Below, piece after piece: positions 7,919 through 16,061 of a DNA stretch of 64,000 bases. Under the pieces are notes generated by a model. The model was not told the DNA's origin. It made no database searches and worked only from the letters and a program-made list of their open reading frames with translations. The position numbers and the translations under genes were made by a program. The stretch is taken from NCBI GenBank assembly GCA_963702195.1, contig OY969725.1, positions 3,038,001-3,102,000 on the forward strand, in the 5' to 3' direction. Origin of the DNA: AC-56 sp963702195. Lineage in GTDB: Bacteria; Actinomycetota; Thermoleophilia; Solirubrobacterales; 70-9. The stretch's first letter is position 1, and the number at the start of each line of letters is the position of its first letter.

Positions 7919-8365
7919 CTACCCGCGCTCGTGGAAGAAGAACTCGGGCAGGGCACCCTCGATGACGTCGTGCGTCATCCGTTGTGCGACCTCGAGGTTC
8001 CCGGTCCGGACGGCGATGTCGTCCAGTGTGACGATTCCCGACAGCCCGTCCGGGCCGACGACCGGCAGCCGCCGGATCCGATGCTGGCCCATGCGGGCGG
8101 CGGCCTCCTCGAGGTCCATGTCCGGCTCCCCGGTGATGAGCGGCCGTGACGCGTGGGCGCGCGCGGGCTCGGAGGCCGAACGGCTCTCGGCGATGACGCG
8201 AACGGCGACGTCGCGGTCGGTGACCATCGCGACCGGATCCCCCTGAGGGTCGCACAGGACCACCGATCCGACACCGTGATCGCGCATCAGGCGGGCGATG
8301 TGGAGGATGTCGTCCTCCAAACCCGCCGTGACCACGGCGCTGGTCATGATGTCGCGGAGCTGCAC
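7919..8365 (-). CDS. CBS-domain pair protein
   Basis: About 148 residues that are almost only a tandem CBS pair. The first CBS motif is DIMTSAVVTAGLEDDILHIA through GDPVAMVTDRDVAVRV; the second is MDLEEAAARMGQHRIRRLPV through LSGIVTLDDIAVRTG. CBS pairs bind adenosyl ligands and sense energy state. No catalytic domain is attached, so it probably acts as a stand-alone sensor. GTG 8365 is used; ATG 8347 is an alternative. It is divergent to the reductase at 8429. Confidence 0.85.
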   Translation of the reverse strand: MQLRDIMTSAVVTAGLEDDILHIARLMRDHGVGSVVLCDPQGDPVAMVTDRDVAVRVIAESRSASEPARAHASRPLITGEPDMDLEEAAARMGQHRIRRLPVVGPDGLSGIVTLDDIAVRTGNLEVAQRMTHDVIEGALPEFFFHERG

Positions 8366-8428
8366 CGCCCGTACGGTAACGACGCCGAGGGGGACTCGCC
8401 GGCTTCTCGCCCCATAGCATCCGGCCCC

Positions 8429-9541
8429 ATGCCCGACGAATCCACACAGGCCGGGCCGATTGCCGTCTACGGGGCGACCGGGTTCACCGGCCGCCTGGTC
8501 GCCGCCGAGCTCCGGCGGCGAGGCGCGGAGTTCGTGCTCTCCGGGCGCAATGCGGCGAAGCTCGAGATCCTGGCCGAGGAGGTCGGGGGCGCGGAGACGA
8601 AAGTGGCGCAGCTCGACGACCCGGCAAGCCTCCGCGAGCTGCTGGAGCCCTGCGCGGCGGTGATCTCCTGCGCGGGGCCGTTCGTCCGGCACGGCGAGCC
8701 GGTATTGGCGGCAGCGACTGACACCGGCACGCACTACATCGACACGACGGGCGAGCAGCCCTTCATGCGCGCCGTCTTCGAGCGCTACGGCGCAGCGGCG
8801 GAGCGCGCGGGGGCCGCACTCGTAACCGCGATGGGCTTCGACTACGTCCCCGGCGACCTGATCGCCTCGCTGACCGCCGGAGCCGGCCCGGTGGACGAGG
8901 TGGTGCTCGCCTACTGGGTGAAGGGGTTCGGCCCGACGCGGGGGACCGCGCTGTCGACCCTCGGGATCATGTCCGGAGGCGACGTCGAGTGGCGCGGTGG
9001 CCAGCTCCGTGAGGCCTCCCAGAGGGTCAGCCGGGGCACCTGGGACTTCGGGGGGGACATCGGCGTCCAGCGGATGGTCCGCTATCCGGCGGGGGAGCAC
9101 ATCACGGTCCCAAAGCACGTGGACACACCGCAGGTGACGACGCGGCTCAGCGCGTCGACCGCGGTCCCGCTTCCCGGCCCGCTGGCACCCCTCGCCATGG
9201 TTCCCTTCCAGGTTGCTCTCCGCACCCCGATTCGCCGTGGCCTGGAGGCGCTGATCCCGCGGATGCCCGAAGGACCCAACCTGGAGAGCCGCCGCAAGAG
9301 CCGGTTCGTAATCGCCTGCGAGGCGCGCCGCGGCGCCGAGCGGACGCGCGGCACCGTGAGCGGATCCGATCCCTACGGCCTGACCGCTCGCACCACGGTG
9401 GAGGGCGCGCTTCGCTGCGTCGCGCAGGGCTATGACAGGCGCGGAGCGCTGGCTCCATCGCAGGCGTTCGATCCAGCCGACTTCCTCGACTCGCTCGCCT
9501 CAGCCGGGGTCGAGTACGAGGCGCCCTCGGGCTCGCGCTAG
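8429..9541 (+). CDS. Saccharopine dehydrogenase-like / trans-acting enoyl reductase family protein
   Basis: 370 residues with an N-terminal Rossmann fold: PIAVYGATGFTGRLVAAELR carries the GxTGxxG dinucleotide motif, followed by FVLSGRNAAKLEIL and CAAVISCAGPFVRHGEPVL, typical of the family that includes lysine-pathway saccharopine reductase-like proteins and the mycobacterial trans-acting enoyl reductase. Length is as expected. It probably reduces a lipid or amino-acid-derived substrate with NAD(P)H; specificity is unknown. The next gene starts at its stop codon (TAGTG), so translation is probably coupled. Confidence 0.82.
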   Translation: MPDESTQAGPIAVYGATGFTGRLVAAELRRRGAEFVLSGRNAAKLEILAEEVGGAETKVAQLDDPASLRELLEPCAAVISCAGPFVRHGEPVLAAATDTGTHYIDTTGEQPFMRAVFERYGAAAERAGAALVTAMGFDYVPGDLIASLTAGAGPVDEVVLAYWVKGFGPTRGTALSTLGIMSGGDVEWRGGQLREASQRVSRGTWDFGGDIGVQRMVRYPAGEHITVPKHVDTPQVTTRLSASTAVPLPGPLAPLAMVPFQVALRTPIRRGLEALIPRMPEGPNLESRRKSRFVIACEARRGAERTRGTVSGSDPYGLTARTTVEGALRCVAQGYDRRGALAPSQAFDPADFLDSLASAGVEYEAPSGSR

Positions 9542-10176
9542 TGGAATCCCCCGAGAGCAGGGAGTGCCCGGCCTGCGGGCAGCCGCTCTACGGCTGGCTC
9601 GAGCTGGACACGCCGGCGGGGCCGACTCTCCTCGAGCGCTGCGAGAACTGCCGGCTTGGCCTCGCGGCCGGCCTGACGGCGGATGACGCCTCGCACGAGC
9701 TGCTCGCCGAGGCGCGGCGCCTTCCCGATGGGCGGCTGGAGCTGGAGCTGGCCAACCGGGACAGCATCGCCGCGCGGCTCGGAGGCCAGCACTGGGCGGC
9801 GCTCGAGCCCGGGCGTGGCCTTTACCCCACGTCCGAAGCGCTCCAACTGCTGGCCGAGAGGGCGGGACTCGGAATCGTCCGGCTGCGCTCGCCCCGGCGG
9901 CGCCGCGCGCTCGTGTGGATGTGGCAGACGATCGTCAACGCGTTCACCTTCACCGAGAACTTCGCACTCAAGGTCCGGGAGGGCCAGCTGCACCCGCAGG
10001 GCTTCGGCGAACGGCTCAAGTACGGCATCGACACGCTCGTGACCGTGCTCGCCACCCCGCTCGTCGTGCTCGTTGCGATTCCGATGGAGCTGATCGCGGA
10101 GGTGGCCGGCAGCGGCGGCGTGCTCGTTGCCGTCGCCTCTCAGTCCTCGGACGAGTACGAGAAGGTCGACCAGTAG
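9541..10176 (+). CDS. Zinc-ribbon hypothetical protein with C-terminal hydrophobic segment
   Basis: 211 residues. The N-terminal pair ECPACGQPLYG and ERCENCRLG forms a C-x2-C...C-x2-C zinc ribbon. The middle has no recognised motif. After an Arg-rich stretch (LRSPRRRRALVWMW) comes one hydrophobic segment, VTVLATPLVVLVAIPMELIA. The GTG start shares its first base with the stop of the upstream reductase, so the pair is coupled. The 3' end overlaps the convergent DUF1326 gene by 37 nt. Confidence 0.65.
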   Translation: MESPESRECPACGQPLYGWLELDTPAGPTLLERCENCRLGLAAGLTADDASHELLAEARRLPDGRLELELANRDSIAARLGGQHWAALEPGRGLYPTSEALQLLAERAGLGIVRLRSPRRRRALVWMWQTIVNAFTFTENFALKVREGQLHPQGFGERLKYGIDTLVTVLATPLVVLVAIPMELIAEVAGSGGVLVAVASQSSDEYEKVDQ

Positions 10177-10765
10177 GCGCAGACCTCCTCGAATCCGAAG
10201 TCGAGCGGCTCGGCGTGCACCTCGAGCGAATCCGCATGGAGCTCGTGCCCCGACCGGTGGTGCCCGGAGATCAGGCAGGTCACCGGCTCCTGGTCGGTGA
10301 CCGGCTCCCCGACGCGGACCGTGACCTCCCTTCCGGCGCGAAACCAGCCCCGTTTCTCCGAATGGTCGATCTCGATCGGAGCGACTCGCGTCCCGATCAG
10401 GCGGCCTGGCTTGAAGACCACGGGAACTGCCGCTCGGGCGTGCCTGCGAGCTGCCCGAGGAAGATGGCCTCGAGCAGCCGGCGCCGATCGGGATCGGCCC
10501 GCTCGTCGACGAACAGCACGTAGTCCCAGGGCGAGCCAGGCTCGTCGTCGTCGTAGCTCAGCGCGAGGACGGTGCGAAGACCCGCAAGCGAGACGTCCTC
10601 CGTTCCCCCGTCCTCGATCTCCCACGACAGCGCGCCCATGCAGACGCCGTGGGTGGAGCGACCGCCCTTGCGGCCGCCGACGGTGCGGCAGGGGCAGATC
10701 GGGTCGCAATTGCAGGACTCCAGGTAGGTGCCGCTGATCGCCCATGGCTGCGCTGCGGCGGGCAT
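10140..10765 (-). pseudogene. DUF1326 family protein with one frameshift
   Basis: The first part (AAAQPWAISGTYLESCNCDP, then ICPCRTVGG) is the Cys-rich start of DUF1326. It reads in one frame to about 10423, then the second part (VFKPGRLIGTRVAPIEIDHS to the end) continues in another. The junction reads TTCCCGTGGTCTTC where TTCCCGTGGGTCTTC is expected, so one G is missing in a G-run. Total length without the shift is about 208 residues, normal for the family. It starts 3 nt after the SDR stop on the same strand. Function of DUF1326 is unknown. Confidence 0.8.
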
Positions 10766-10767
10766 CT

Positions 10768-11574
10768 CTAGAGCGCGCGGCGCCAGACCCGCTTGGCGAG
10801 CGGCAGCGCGAACATGCGCGGTGCGTGCTGGCCGGTGATCGCTCCGGCGCGGTTGAGGAGGCCGGGCACGACCGCACGCTTGCCGTCCTCCGCGGCCTCG
10901 ACCGCCGCCTTCGCGACCGACTCGGCCGACATCCAGAACACGCCGGGGAGCTGCTCCTCGGCCGCGGACAGGCCCGCGACGTCCATGAACTCCGTCTTGA
11001 CCGGCCCGGGGCACACGGCGGTGAGAGTGACCCCGGTCCCCTTCAGCTCCTCGTGCACCGCCTCACTGAGGCTGAGTACGAACGCCTTCGTCGCCGCGTA
11101 TGTTGCGGAGCCGGGGAGCGGCTGGAAGGCCGCGGTCGAGGCGATGTTGATCACGGCGCCCCGACCCCGCTCGACCATCCGCGGCAGGTAGGCGGCCTGC
11201 AGCTCGAGCAGCGCGACGCAGTTCAGCTCGACCATTGAGGTGAGGAGCTTCCGGTCGGTCTCGACGAAGTCCTCGCCGCCGCCGAAGCCCGCGTTGTTGA
11301 CAAGGATCTCGACCTCGAGGCCGAGCTCGTCGATCCGGCGCGCCAGGTCGGCCCGGGCGGTCGCGGTGCCGAGATCCGCGCCGATCACCTCGGCCCGAAT
11401 GCCGAATCGGTCCGAGAGCTCACCGGCGAGCGAGCGCAGGCGCTCCTCCCTCCTCGCCACCAGCGTCACCCCGTGGCCGCGGGCCGCGAGCTCCCGCGCG
11501 GTCGCCTCCCCGATCCCGGCTGACGCGCCGGTGATCAGCGCGGTCGAGGAGTCCGCGGGCTCGGGAAGCGCCAC
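10768..11574 (-). CDS. Short-chain dehydrogenase/reductase (SDR), classical type
   Basis: 268 residues. TALITGASAGIGEATARELA carries the TGxxxGxG NAD(P) motif, LVNNAGFG the NNAG motif, NIASTAAF the catalytic Ser region and YAATK the YxxxK catalytic pair. The tail (VWRRAL) is basic. Related actinobacterial SDRs act on acyl or fatty alcohol substrates, but the substrate is not shown. It is the first gene of a two-gene unit with the DUF1326 gene. Confidence 0.88.
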   Translation of the reverse strand: MALPEPADSSTALITGASAGIGEATARELAARGHGVTLVARREERLRSLAGELSDRFGIRAEVIGADLGTATARADLARRIDELGLEVEILVNNAGFGGGEDFVETDRKLLTSMVELNCVALLELQAAYLPRMVERGRGAVINIASTAAFQPLPGSATYAATKAFVLSLSEAVHEELKGTGVTLTAVCPGPVKTEFMDVAGLSAAEEQLPGVFWMSAESVAKAAVEAAEDGKRAVVPGLLNRAGAITGQHAPRMFALPLAKRVWRRAL

Positions 11575-11784
11575 CGGGCCAGGCTATCCGTTCCGCCTCC
11601 GAAGCAACGGGTGCCGCAGGCGACGAAATGCCCCCGGAGTCGCCGGCGCCGGTGATCTCGCGGATGTTAGGGTCGGGTGGTCGGGATGGCTCGATGGACG
11701 TGATCGGCCGACTGGAACTGGCAGACCTTGGCTCGCCGTCCAGTGGCTTCCGCCCGCGGCCGGATTCACTACGGAAGGCGCCAG

Positions 11785-14082
11785 ATGTCGTCGGCGAGCA
11801 CGCCACCCAGCCCTCAGCAGCCGGACGAGAGCTGGGCGAATAACGTCAAGGGACTGGCGGCTCGCGCGGGCCGCTGGAGCGCTCAGCACCGCAAGACGGC
11901 AATCTGGGGATGGCTCGCGTTCGTCGTCGTCGCCTTCATGATCGGCGGCGCGGTCGGTACGAAGACCCTCCAGCAGGACCAGCTCGGGGTTGGCGAGTCC
12001 GGACGCGCCTCCACGACGATCGAGGGGGCGTTCCCGAGGAGCGCCGACGAGCTCGTGCTGGTCCAGAGCGGGAGCGTAGGGGCGACCGATCCGAGCTTCC
12101 GCGCGGCGGTCACGGACGTCCAGCGCCGCCTCGCGAAGGTTCCCTACGTTCAGCAGATCGAGAGCCCGTACGCGTCGGGCAACGCCGGCCAGATCTCCAA
12201 GGACGGGCGATCGGCGCTGATCCGCTTCAAGGTCGCGGGCGACGACACCCAGACGCAGGACCGGGTCGGAGCGGCACTCGACGCGGTCAGCGCGGCGCAG
12301 GCGGCGAATCCGGACTTCACGATCGCCGAGTCGGGCGATGCGAGCATCAACAAGAAGCTCAACGACTCGATCAGCGCCGACTTCAAGCAGGCGCTCCTCA
12401 CCTCGCTGCCGATCACGCTGATCATCCTGCTGATCGCCTTCGGCGCACTGGTGGCGGCGGGGGTGCCGCTTCTGCTCGCGCTGACCGCCGTGATCGGGAC
12501 CATCGGCCTGATGGGGCCCCTCAGCCATCTAACCGCCGTGGACCAGTCGGTGAACGAGGTGATCCTGTTGATCGGCCTGGCGGTCGGTGTGGACTACTCG
12601 ATGTTCTACCTGCGCCGCGAGCGCGAGGAGCGCGAATTGGGGCGCAGCGAAACAGCGTCACTTGCCGCGGCGGCGGCGACCTCGGGCCGAGCCGTCATGG
12701 TCTCCGGCTTCACGGTGATGGTTGCGATGGCTGGGATGTACCTCGCCGGAGCGTCGACCTTCCAATCATTCGCCACGGGCACGATCCTGGTCGTCGCGCT
12801 GGCGGTCGTGGGGTCGCTCACAGTGCTTCCGGCGACGCTGGGCTGGCTCGGAGACCGGGTCGAAAAGGGCGGTGTGCCGATCATCAAGAACCATCCCTGG
12901 AACGCCGGTGAGAGCACGCTTTGGTCGCGCATCCTGGACCCGGTCCTGCGCCACCCGCTGATATCGGTCATCGCCACGGGCGGGCTCCTCGTCGTTCTCG
13001 CGATTCCCGCCTTCAGCCTCCACACGGCCAACCCTGGCGTCCAGTCGCTGCCGCAGGACATCGACGTGATCCAGACCTACAACAAGATCCAGGCAGCCTT
13101 CCCGGGCGGCCCGATCCCTGCGGTGGTCGCGGTCAGCGCCGACGACGTGACCTCGCCGCAGATGAAGGCGGCGATCGCGGAGCTCGGCAAGCAGGCATCT
13201 TCGAACCCGCTCTTCGAGCAGCCGATCACCGTCGACGTGAGCTCCGACCACACCGTCGCCCAGGTGAGCATCCCGCTCGCTGGCGACGGGAGCGACTCCC
13301 AGTCCACGGCCGCGCTCGCGGAGCTCCGGAACACGATCATCCCGGCGACGATCGATCAGGTCCCGGGCGCCACCGGCGACGTGACCGGTTACACGGCCGA
13401 CTCCGAGGACTTCACGGCCACGATGAAGTCGCACGCGCCGCTGGTGTTCGGCTTCGTGCTCCTGGCGGCCTTCATCCTGCTGCTGTTCACCTTCCGCTCG
13501 ATCGTGATCCCGCTGAAGGCGATCGTGCTGAACCTGCTCTCGGTCGGAGCGGCCTACGGGATCCTGGTGTGGATATTCCAGGAGGGACACCTCGAGTCGG
13601 TGCTCGGCTTCAAGTCGACCGGATCGATCGTCTCCTGGATGCCGATCTTTCTGTTCGTCGTCCTCTTCGGGCTGTCGATGGACTACCACGTGTTCATCCT
13701 CACGCGGATCCGTGAGGCATTCGACCGCGGGCGGTCGACGGAGGACGCCGTCGCGCACGGAATCAAGACGACGGCGGGGGTCGTGACCAGCGCCGCGATC
13801 GTGATGATCGCGGTGTTCGCGATCTTCGCCACGCTGTCGCTCTTGATCTTCAAGCAGCTGGGCATTGGCCTCGCGGTGGCGGTGCTGATCGACGCGACGC
13901 TCATCCGCGGCGTGCTGCTGCCGGCGACGATGAAGTTGCTCGGCGATTGGAACTGGTATCTGCCGAAGTGGCTGGAATGGCTGCCGCACGTCGGCCCAGC
14001 GGATGCGAGCGCGCTCCCGCCCGCGCCCGGCCAGCGCCCCGAACCGTCCGAGGAGAAGAAGCCGGAGCCCGCTTCCGCTTAG
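11785..14082 (+). CDS. MMPL family (RND-type) transporter
   Basis: 765 residues with the repeated RND layout: one TM helix (TAIWGWLAFVVVAFMIGGAV), a large extracytoplasmic loop, five TM segments (ITLIILLIAFGALVAAGVPL onward, with VGVDYSMFYLRR, the conserved D-Y of the proton relay), a second loop, then another six segments with GLSMDYHVFILTR. MMPL proteins export lipids or hydrophobic compounds using the proton gradient. The ATG at 11785 was chosen over the more upstream GTG because GGAAGG precedes it. The Pro/Glu-rich tail is short. No neighbouring lipid genes identify the substrate. Confidence 0.88.
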   Translation: MSSASTPPSPQQPDESWANNVKGLAARAGRWSAQHRKTAIWGWLAFVVVAFMIGGAVGTKTLQQDQLGVGESGRASTTIEGAFPRSADELVLVQSGSVGATDPSFRAAVTDVQRRLAKVPYVQQIESPYASGNAGQISKDGRSALIRFKVAGDDTQTQDRVGAALDAVSAAQAANPDFTIAESGDASINKKLNDSISADFKQALLTSLPITLIILLIAFGALVAAGVPLLLALTAVIGTIGLMGPLSHLTAVDQSVNEVILLIGLAVGVDYSMFYLRREREERELGRSETASLAAAAATSGRAVMVSGFTVMVAMAGMYLAGASTFQSFATGTILVVALAVVGSLTVLPATLGWLGDRVEKGGVPIIKNHPWNAGESTLWSRILDPVLRHPLISVIATGGLLVVLAIPAFSLHTANPGVQSLPQDIDVIQTYNKIQAAFPGGPIPAVVAVSADDVTSPQMKAAIAELGKQASSNPLFEQPITVDVSSDHTVAQVSIPLAGDGSDSQSTAALAELRNTIIPATIDQVPGATGDVTGYTADSEDFTATMKSHAPLVFGFVLLAAFILLLFTFRSIVIPLKAIVLNLLSVGAAYGILVWIFQEGHLESVLGFKSTGSIVSWMPIFLFVVLFGLSMDYHVFILTRIREAFDRGRSTEDAVAHGIKTTAGVVTSAAIVMIAVFAIFATLSLLIFKQLGIGLAVAVLIDATLIRGVLLPATMKLLGDWNWYLPKWLEWLPHVGPADASALPPAPGQRPEPSEEKKPEPASA

Positions 14083-14115
14083 CGCCGGGGACCACCCCCC
14101 TAACACACCACCAAC

Positions 14116-14148
14116 GGCACCTGCCAGTTTCGGGGCTAAAGCCCCTCA
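14116..14148 (+). repeat. Hairpin repeat (GGGGC-TAAA-GCCCC family), copy upstream of 14163
   Basis: GGCACCTGCCAGTTTC followed by the stem GGGGC-TAAA-GCCCC and TCA. The stem ends at 14145, 17 nt before the ATG of the next gene, in the same orientation. Relatives: 21781-21813 (reverse) and three copies at 39411-39547. Confidence 0.88.
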
Positions 14149-14162
14149 TTAGAATCCCTTGT

Positions 14163-14435
14163 ATGGAAGGAAGCGAAGGATTCAACCTCTTCGGCGATCC
14201 CGATGAGCTTCGCGAGCGCCTTGGCGAGCTTGCCAACCAGATGCAGGACAGCCAACGCGTGGCCTGGGCCGACAACGCGATCAAGCTGGCGGTCGACATG
14301 ACCGTCGCCGCGATCAACCGCCTCGACCTCTCGGGCAGTAGCGACGAGCAGGCGATCCAGGTCCGCGACGCGATCAGGATCGTCTTCCCCGAGTCGGTGA
14401 CGCTCGTGCGCGAGGCGCGCGAGGGCCTCGCCTAA
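14163..14435 (+). CDS. Small hypothetical protein preceded by hairpin repeat
   Basis: 90 residues, helical and acidic, beginning MEGSEGFNLFGDPDELRERL, with no TM segment or known motif. The ATG has no Shine-Dalgarno sequence; the 33-nt hairpin repeat lies just upstream, as it does for dnaB and the M28-like gene. Codon use matches neighbouring genes, so it is probably expressed. Function unknown. Confidence 0.62.
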   Translation: MEGSEGFNLFGDPDELRERLGELANQMQDSQRVAWADNAIKLAVDMTVAAINRLDLSGSSDEQAIQVRDAIRIVFPESVTLVREAREGLA

Positions 14436-14498
14436 CCGGGCTCGCATTCGGCACATCCCGCGCGCCCCAGGCCCGGATTCGGAGCCTAGGTTGGCTCC

Positions 14499-15146
14499 AT
14501 GCGAGCCCGCGAGGAGAACGGAGCCGCCTCGGTCGAGCACGTCGGCCTGGTCCTGCTGATCGCGCTGGTCGCTATCGGAGCGATCGCGGCGCTCGTCGCC
14601 GCTCCACCGACCGACGAGGCGAAGAGGCTCGGCTCGGCGCTAGACCGCAAGATCCGCTGTCCGGCACGCCTGCCCGAGCCGTGCTGGCAGGACCCGTTGA
14701 CCGAGGCGTACAGCAGGCCGGTCGCGGGGCTCGTACGTGCTCTCGCCCCCTCCCAGCGGCCCGTCGCCGGCCCTTCGGGCCTCGGACTCGTGCCGGTCGA
14801 CTTCCGCTACTGCCGCAGCGAGAGCTGCGCCGTCCCCGGTGATCGAGCGGGCCTCACCCGATCCGGCCGGCGGGTGACGGCGTTCACATCGGTGATCGAT
14901 CGCCGCCGGTCGGGCGGCGAAGTCGAGATCCGCTACTGGCTTTACCGACCGGGCCTGGGCTGGGACCGCGAGTTGCGCCACGGCTCGGCAGCCGACGTCG
15001 AGCGTTATGCGGAGACGCCGCTCCTCGACAGCGCGAACCCGGTCCTGGTGCCGCTCGAGACGCTCTACGGACGAGATCACTACGACTTCCCGCCGGCCGA
15101 GGAGCCGCCCTGGCGGTGGGAGGTGAAAAGCGTCTATCCGGGCTAG
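14499..15146 (+). CDS. Secreted or pilin-like hypothetical protein
   Basis: 215 residues. The N-terminus (ENGAASVEHVGLVLLIALVA, ending IGAIAALVAAP) looks like a TadE/Flp-type leader and hydrophobic helix, G-A-A-S-V-E followed by about 20 apolar residues. The remainder is soluble, with two Cys pairs and many Arg and Tyr. No domain recognised. It could be a membrane-anchored envelope protein; no secretion-system genes are adjacent. Confidence 0.6.
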   Translation: MRAREENGAASVEHVGLVLLIALVAIGAIAALVAAPPTDEAKRLGSALDRKIRCPARLPEPCWQDPLTEAYSRPVAGLVRALAPSQRPVAGPSGLGLVPVDFRYCRSESCAVPGDRAGLTRSGRRVTAFTSVIDRRRSGGEVEIRYWLYRPGLGWDRELRHGSAADVERYAETPLLDSANPVLVPLETLYGRDHYDFPPAEEPPWRWEVKSVYPG

Positions 15147-15152
15147 GGGTCG

Positions 15153-16061
15153 CTACCAGTGCGCGTCGTGGTGCTCCATCACGCCGAGCCCGCTCTCGAG
15201 CGCGATGCCGCCCGGCAGCGTGCCGCTGAAGGCGCCGAGCGGCTGCCGGTACATGTAGCGAACTCCGAAGCGGCTCTCCTCCCGGTGCCGCTCGCACTCG
15301 CCGGCGAAGTCGAGGCGCGACCCCTCGTCGAACTGGATCCCCTCCAGGCCGTCGAACTCGACCGGGCCGGGCTCCGTCGGGTCGCCGTCGACCCAGATGC
15401 CTCGCTCGGAGAGCTCCGGAGGGTCGTTGATGCCGCTGACTAGGTTCCAGCCGACCGATCTGCCGTCGGTGGCCTTTCCGACTCCGGCCGACCAGCTCCA
15501 GACGGTGTGGTGCGGGTGGTAGCCCTCGGACTCGTCCTCGACGCCGCGTGCCTCGCTCTGGATGCGACGGCCCGCGATCCGGACGTCGCATTCGACCGGC
15601 ACGTCGACGCGCTTTCGCGTCCACACGTACTGGCCGTCGGTGGTCGGACAGACGGCCTCGACCCACTTCGCGGTGCCAAAGCGAAGGAAGGCCCGGACCT
15701 CTCCCGCCTCCGGGTGCTTGGCCTCTATCCGGACCACCGATCCCTCGTCGGCGCTGTGCATGAGGAGGCCGTCGCCGTCCGGGCCCTCGGTCCATACGTC
15801 GCCGCGGGCTCCGGGCATCAGAACCGCCGTGCGCTCCCAGAGCTTTCGCTCTCCGCGCTCCCAGATCGCCCAGAAGGTCTGTCCGAGCGGCCCTACGCTG
15901 ATGCGGGCGGCGCAGAGCAGCAGCTCGTCGCTGAACACGCCCACGTAGCGCCAGCGCTTGCGCCAGTGGCCATCGCGGCGGATCGGAAGCTTGTCGGGCG
16001 GGAGGGGAAGCTCGGGGCGCCCAGGGCCGGGTCCGCGCCAGGGTAGGGACACGTCACTCAA
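15153..16061 (-). CDS. DUF2804 family protein
   Basis: 302 residues resembling DUF2804. Typical features are the basic start (KLPIRRDGHWRKRWRYVGVF), the central GYHPHHTVWSWSAGVGKATD with conserved His, Trp and AGVG, followed by VGWNLVSGIND, and a beta-rich C-terminal half. The fold resembles lipocalin-like AttH/tocopherol cyclase proteins; the activity is unknown. The start overlaps the stop of the carboxylase subunit gene by 8 nt, so the two are co-transcribed and coupled. Confidence 0.72.
   Translation of the reverse strand: MSDVSLPWRGPGPGRPELPLPPDKLPIRRDGHWRKRWRYVGVFSDELLLCAARISVGPLGQTFWAIWERGERKLWERTAVLMPGARGDVWTEGPDGDGLLMHSADEGSVVRIEAKHPEAGEVRAFLRFGTAKWVEAVCPTTDGQYVWTRKRVDVPVECDVRIAGRRIQSEARGVEDESEGYHPHHTVWSWSAGVGKATDGRSVGWNLVSGINDPPELSERGIWVDGDPTEPGPVEFDGLEGIQFDEGSRLDFAGECERHREESRFGVRYMYRQPLGAFSGTLPGGIALESGLGVMEHHDAHW

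Noticed and set aside
6663..8246. Long plus-strand open frame opposite the membrane and CBS genes
   Set aside because: It is the antisense of real genes with family or TM evidence; its translation is His/Arg/Asp-rich without motifs, typical of shadow frames in GC-rich DNA.
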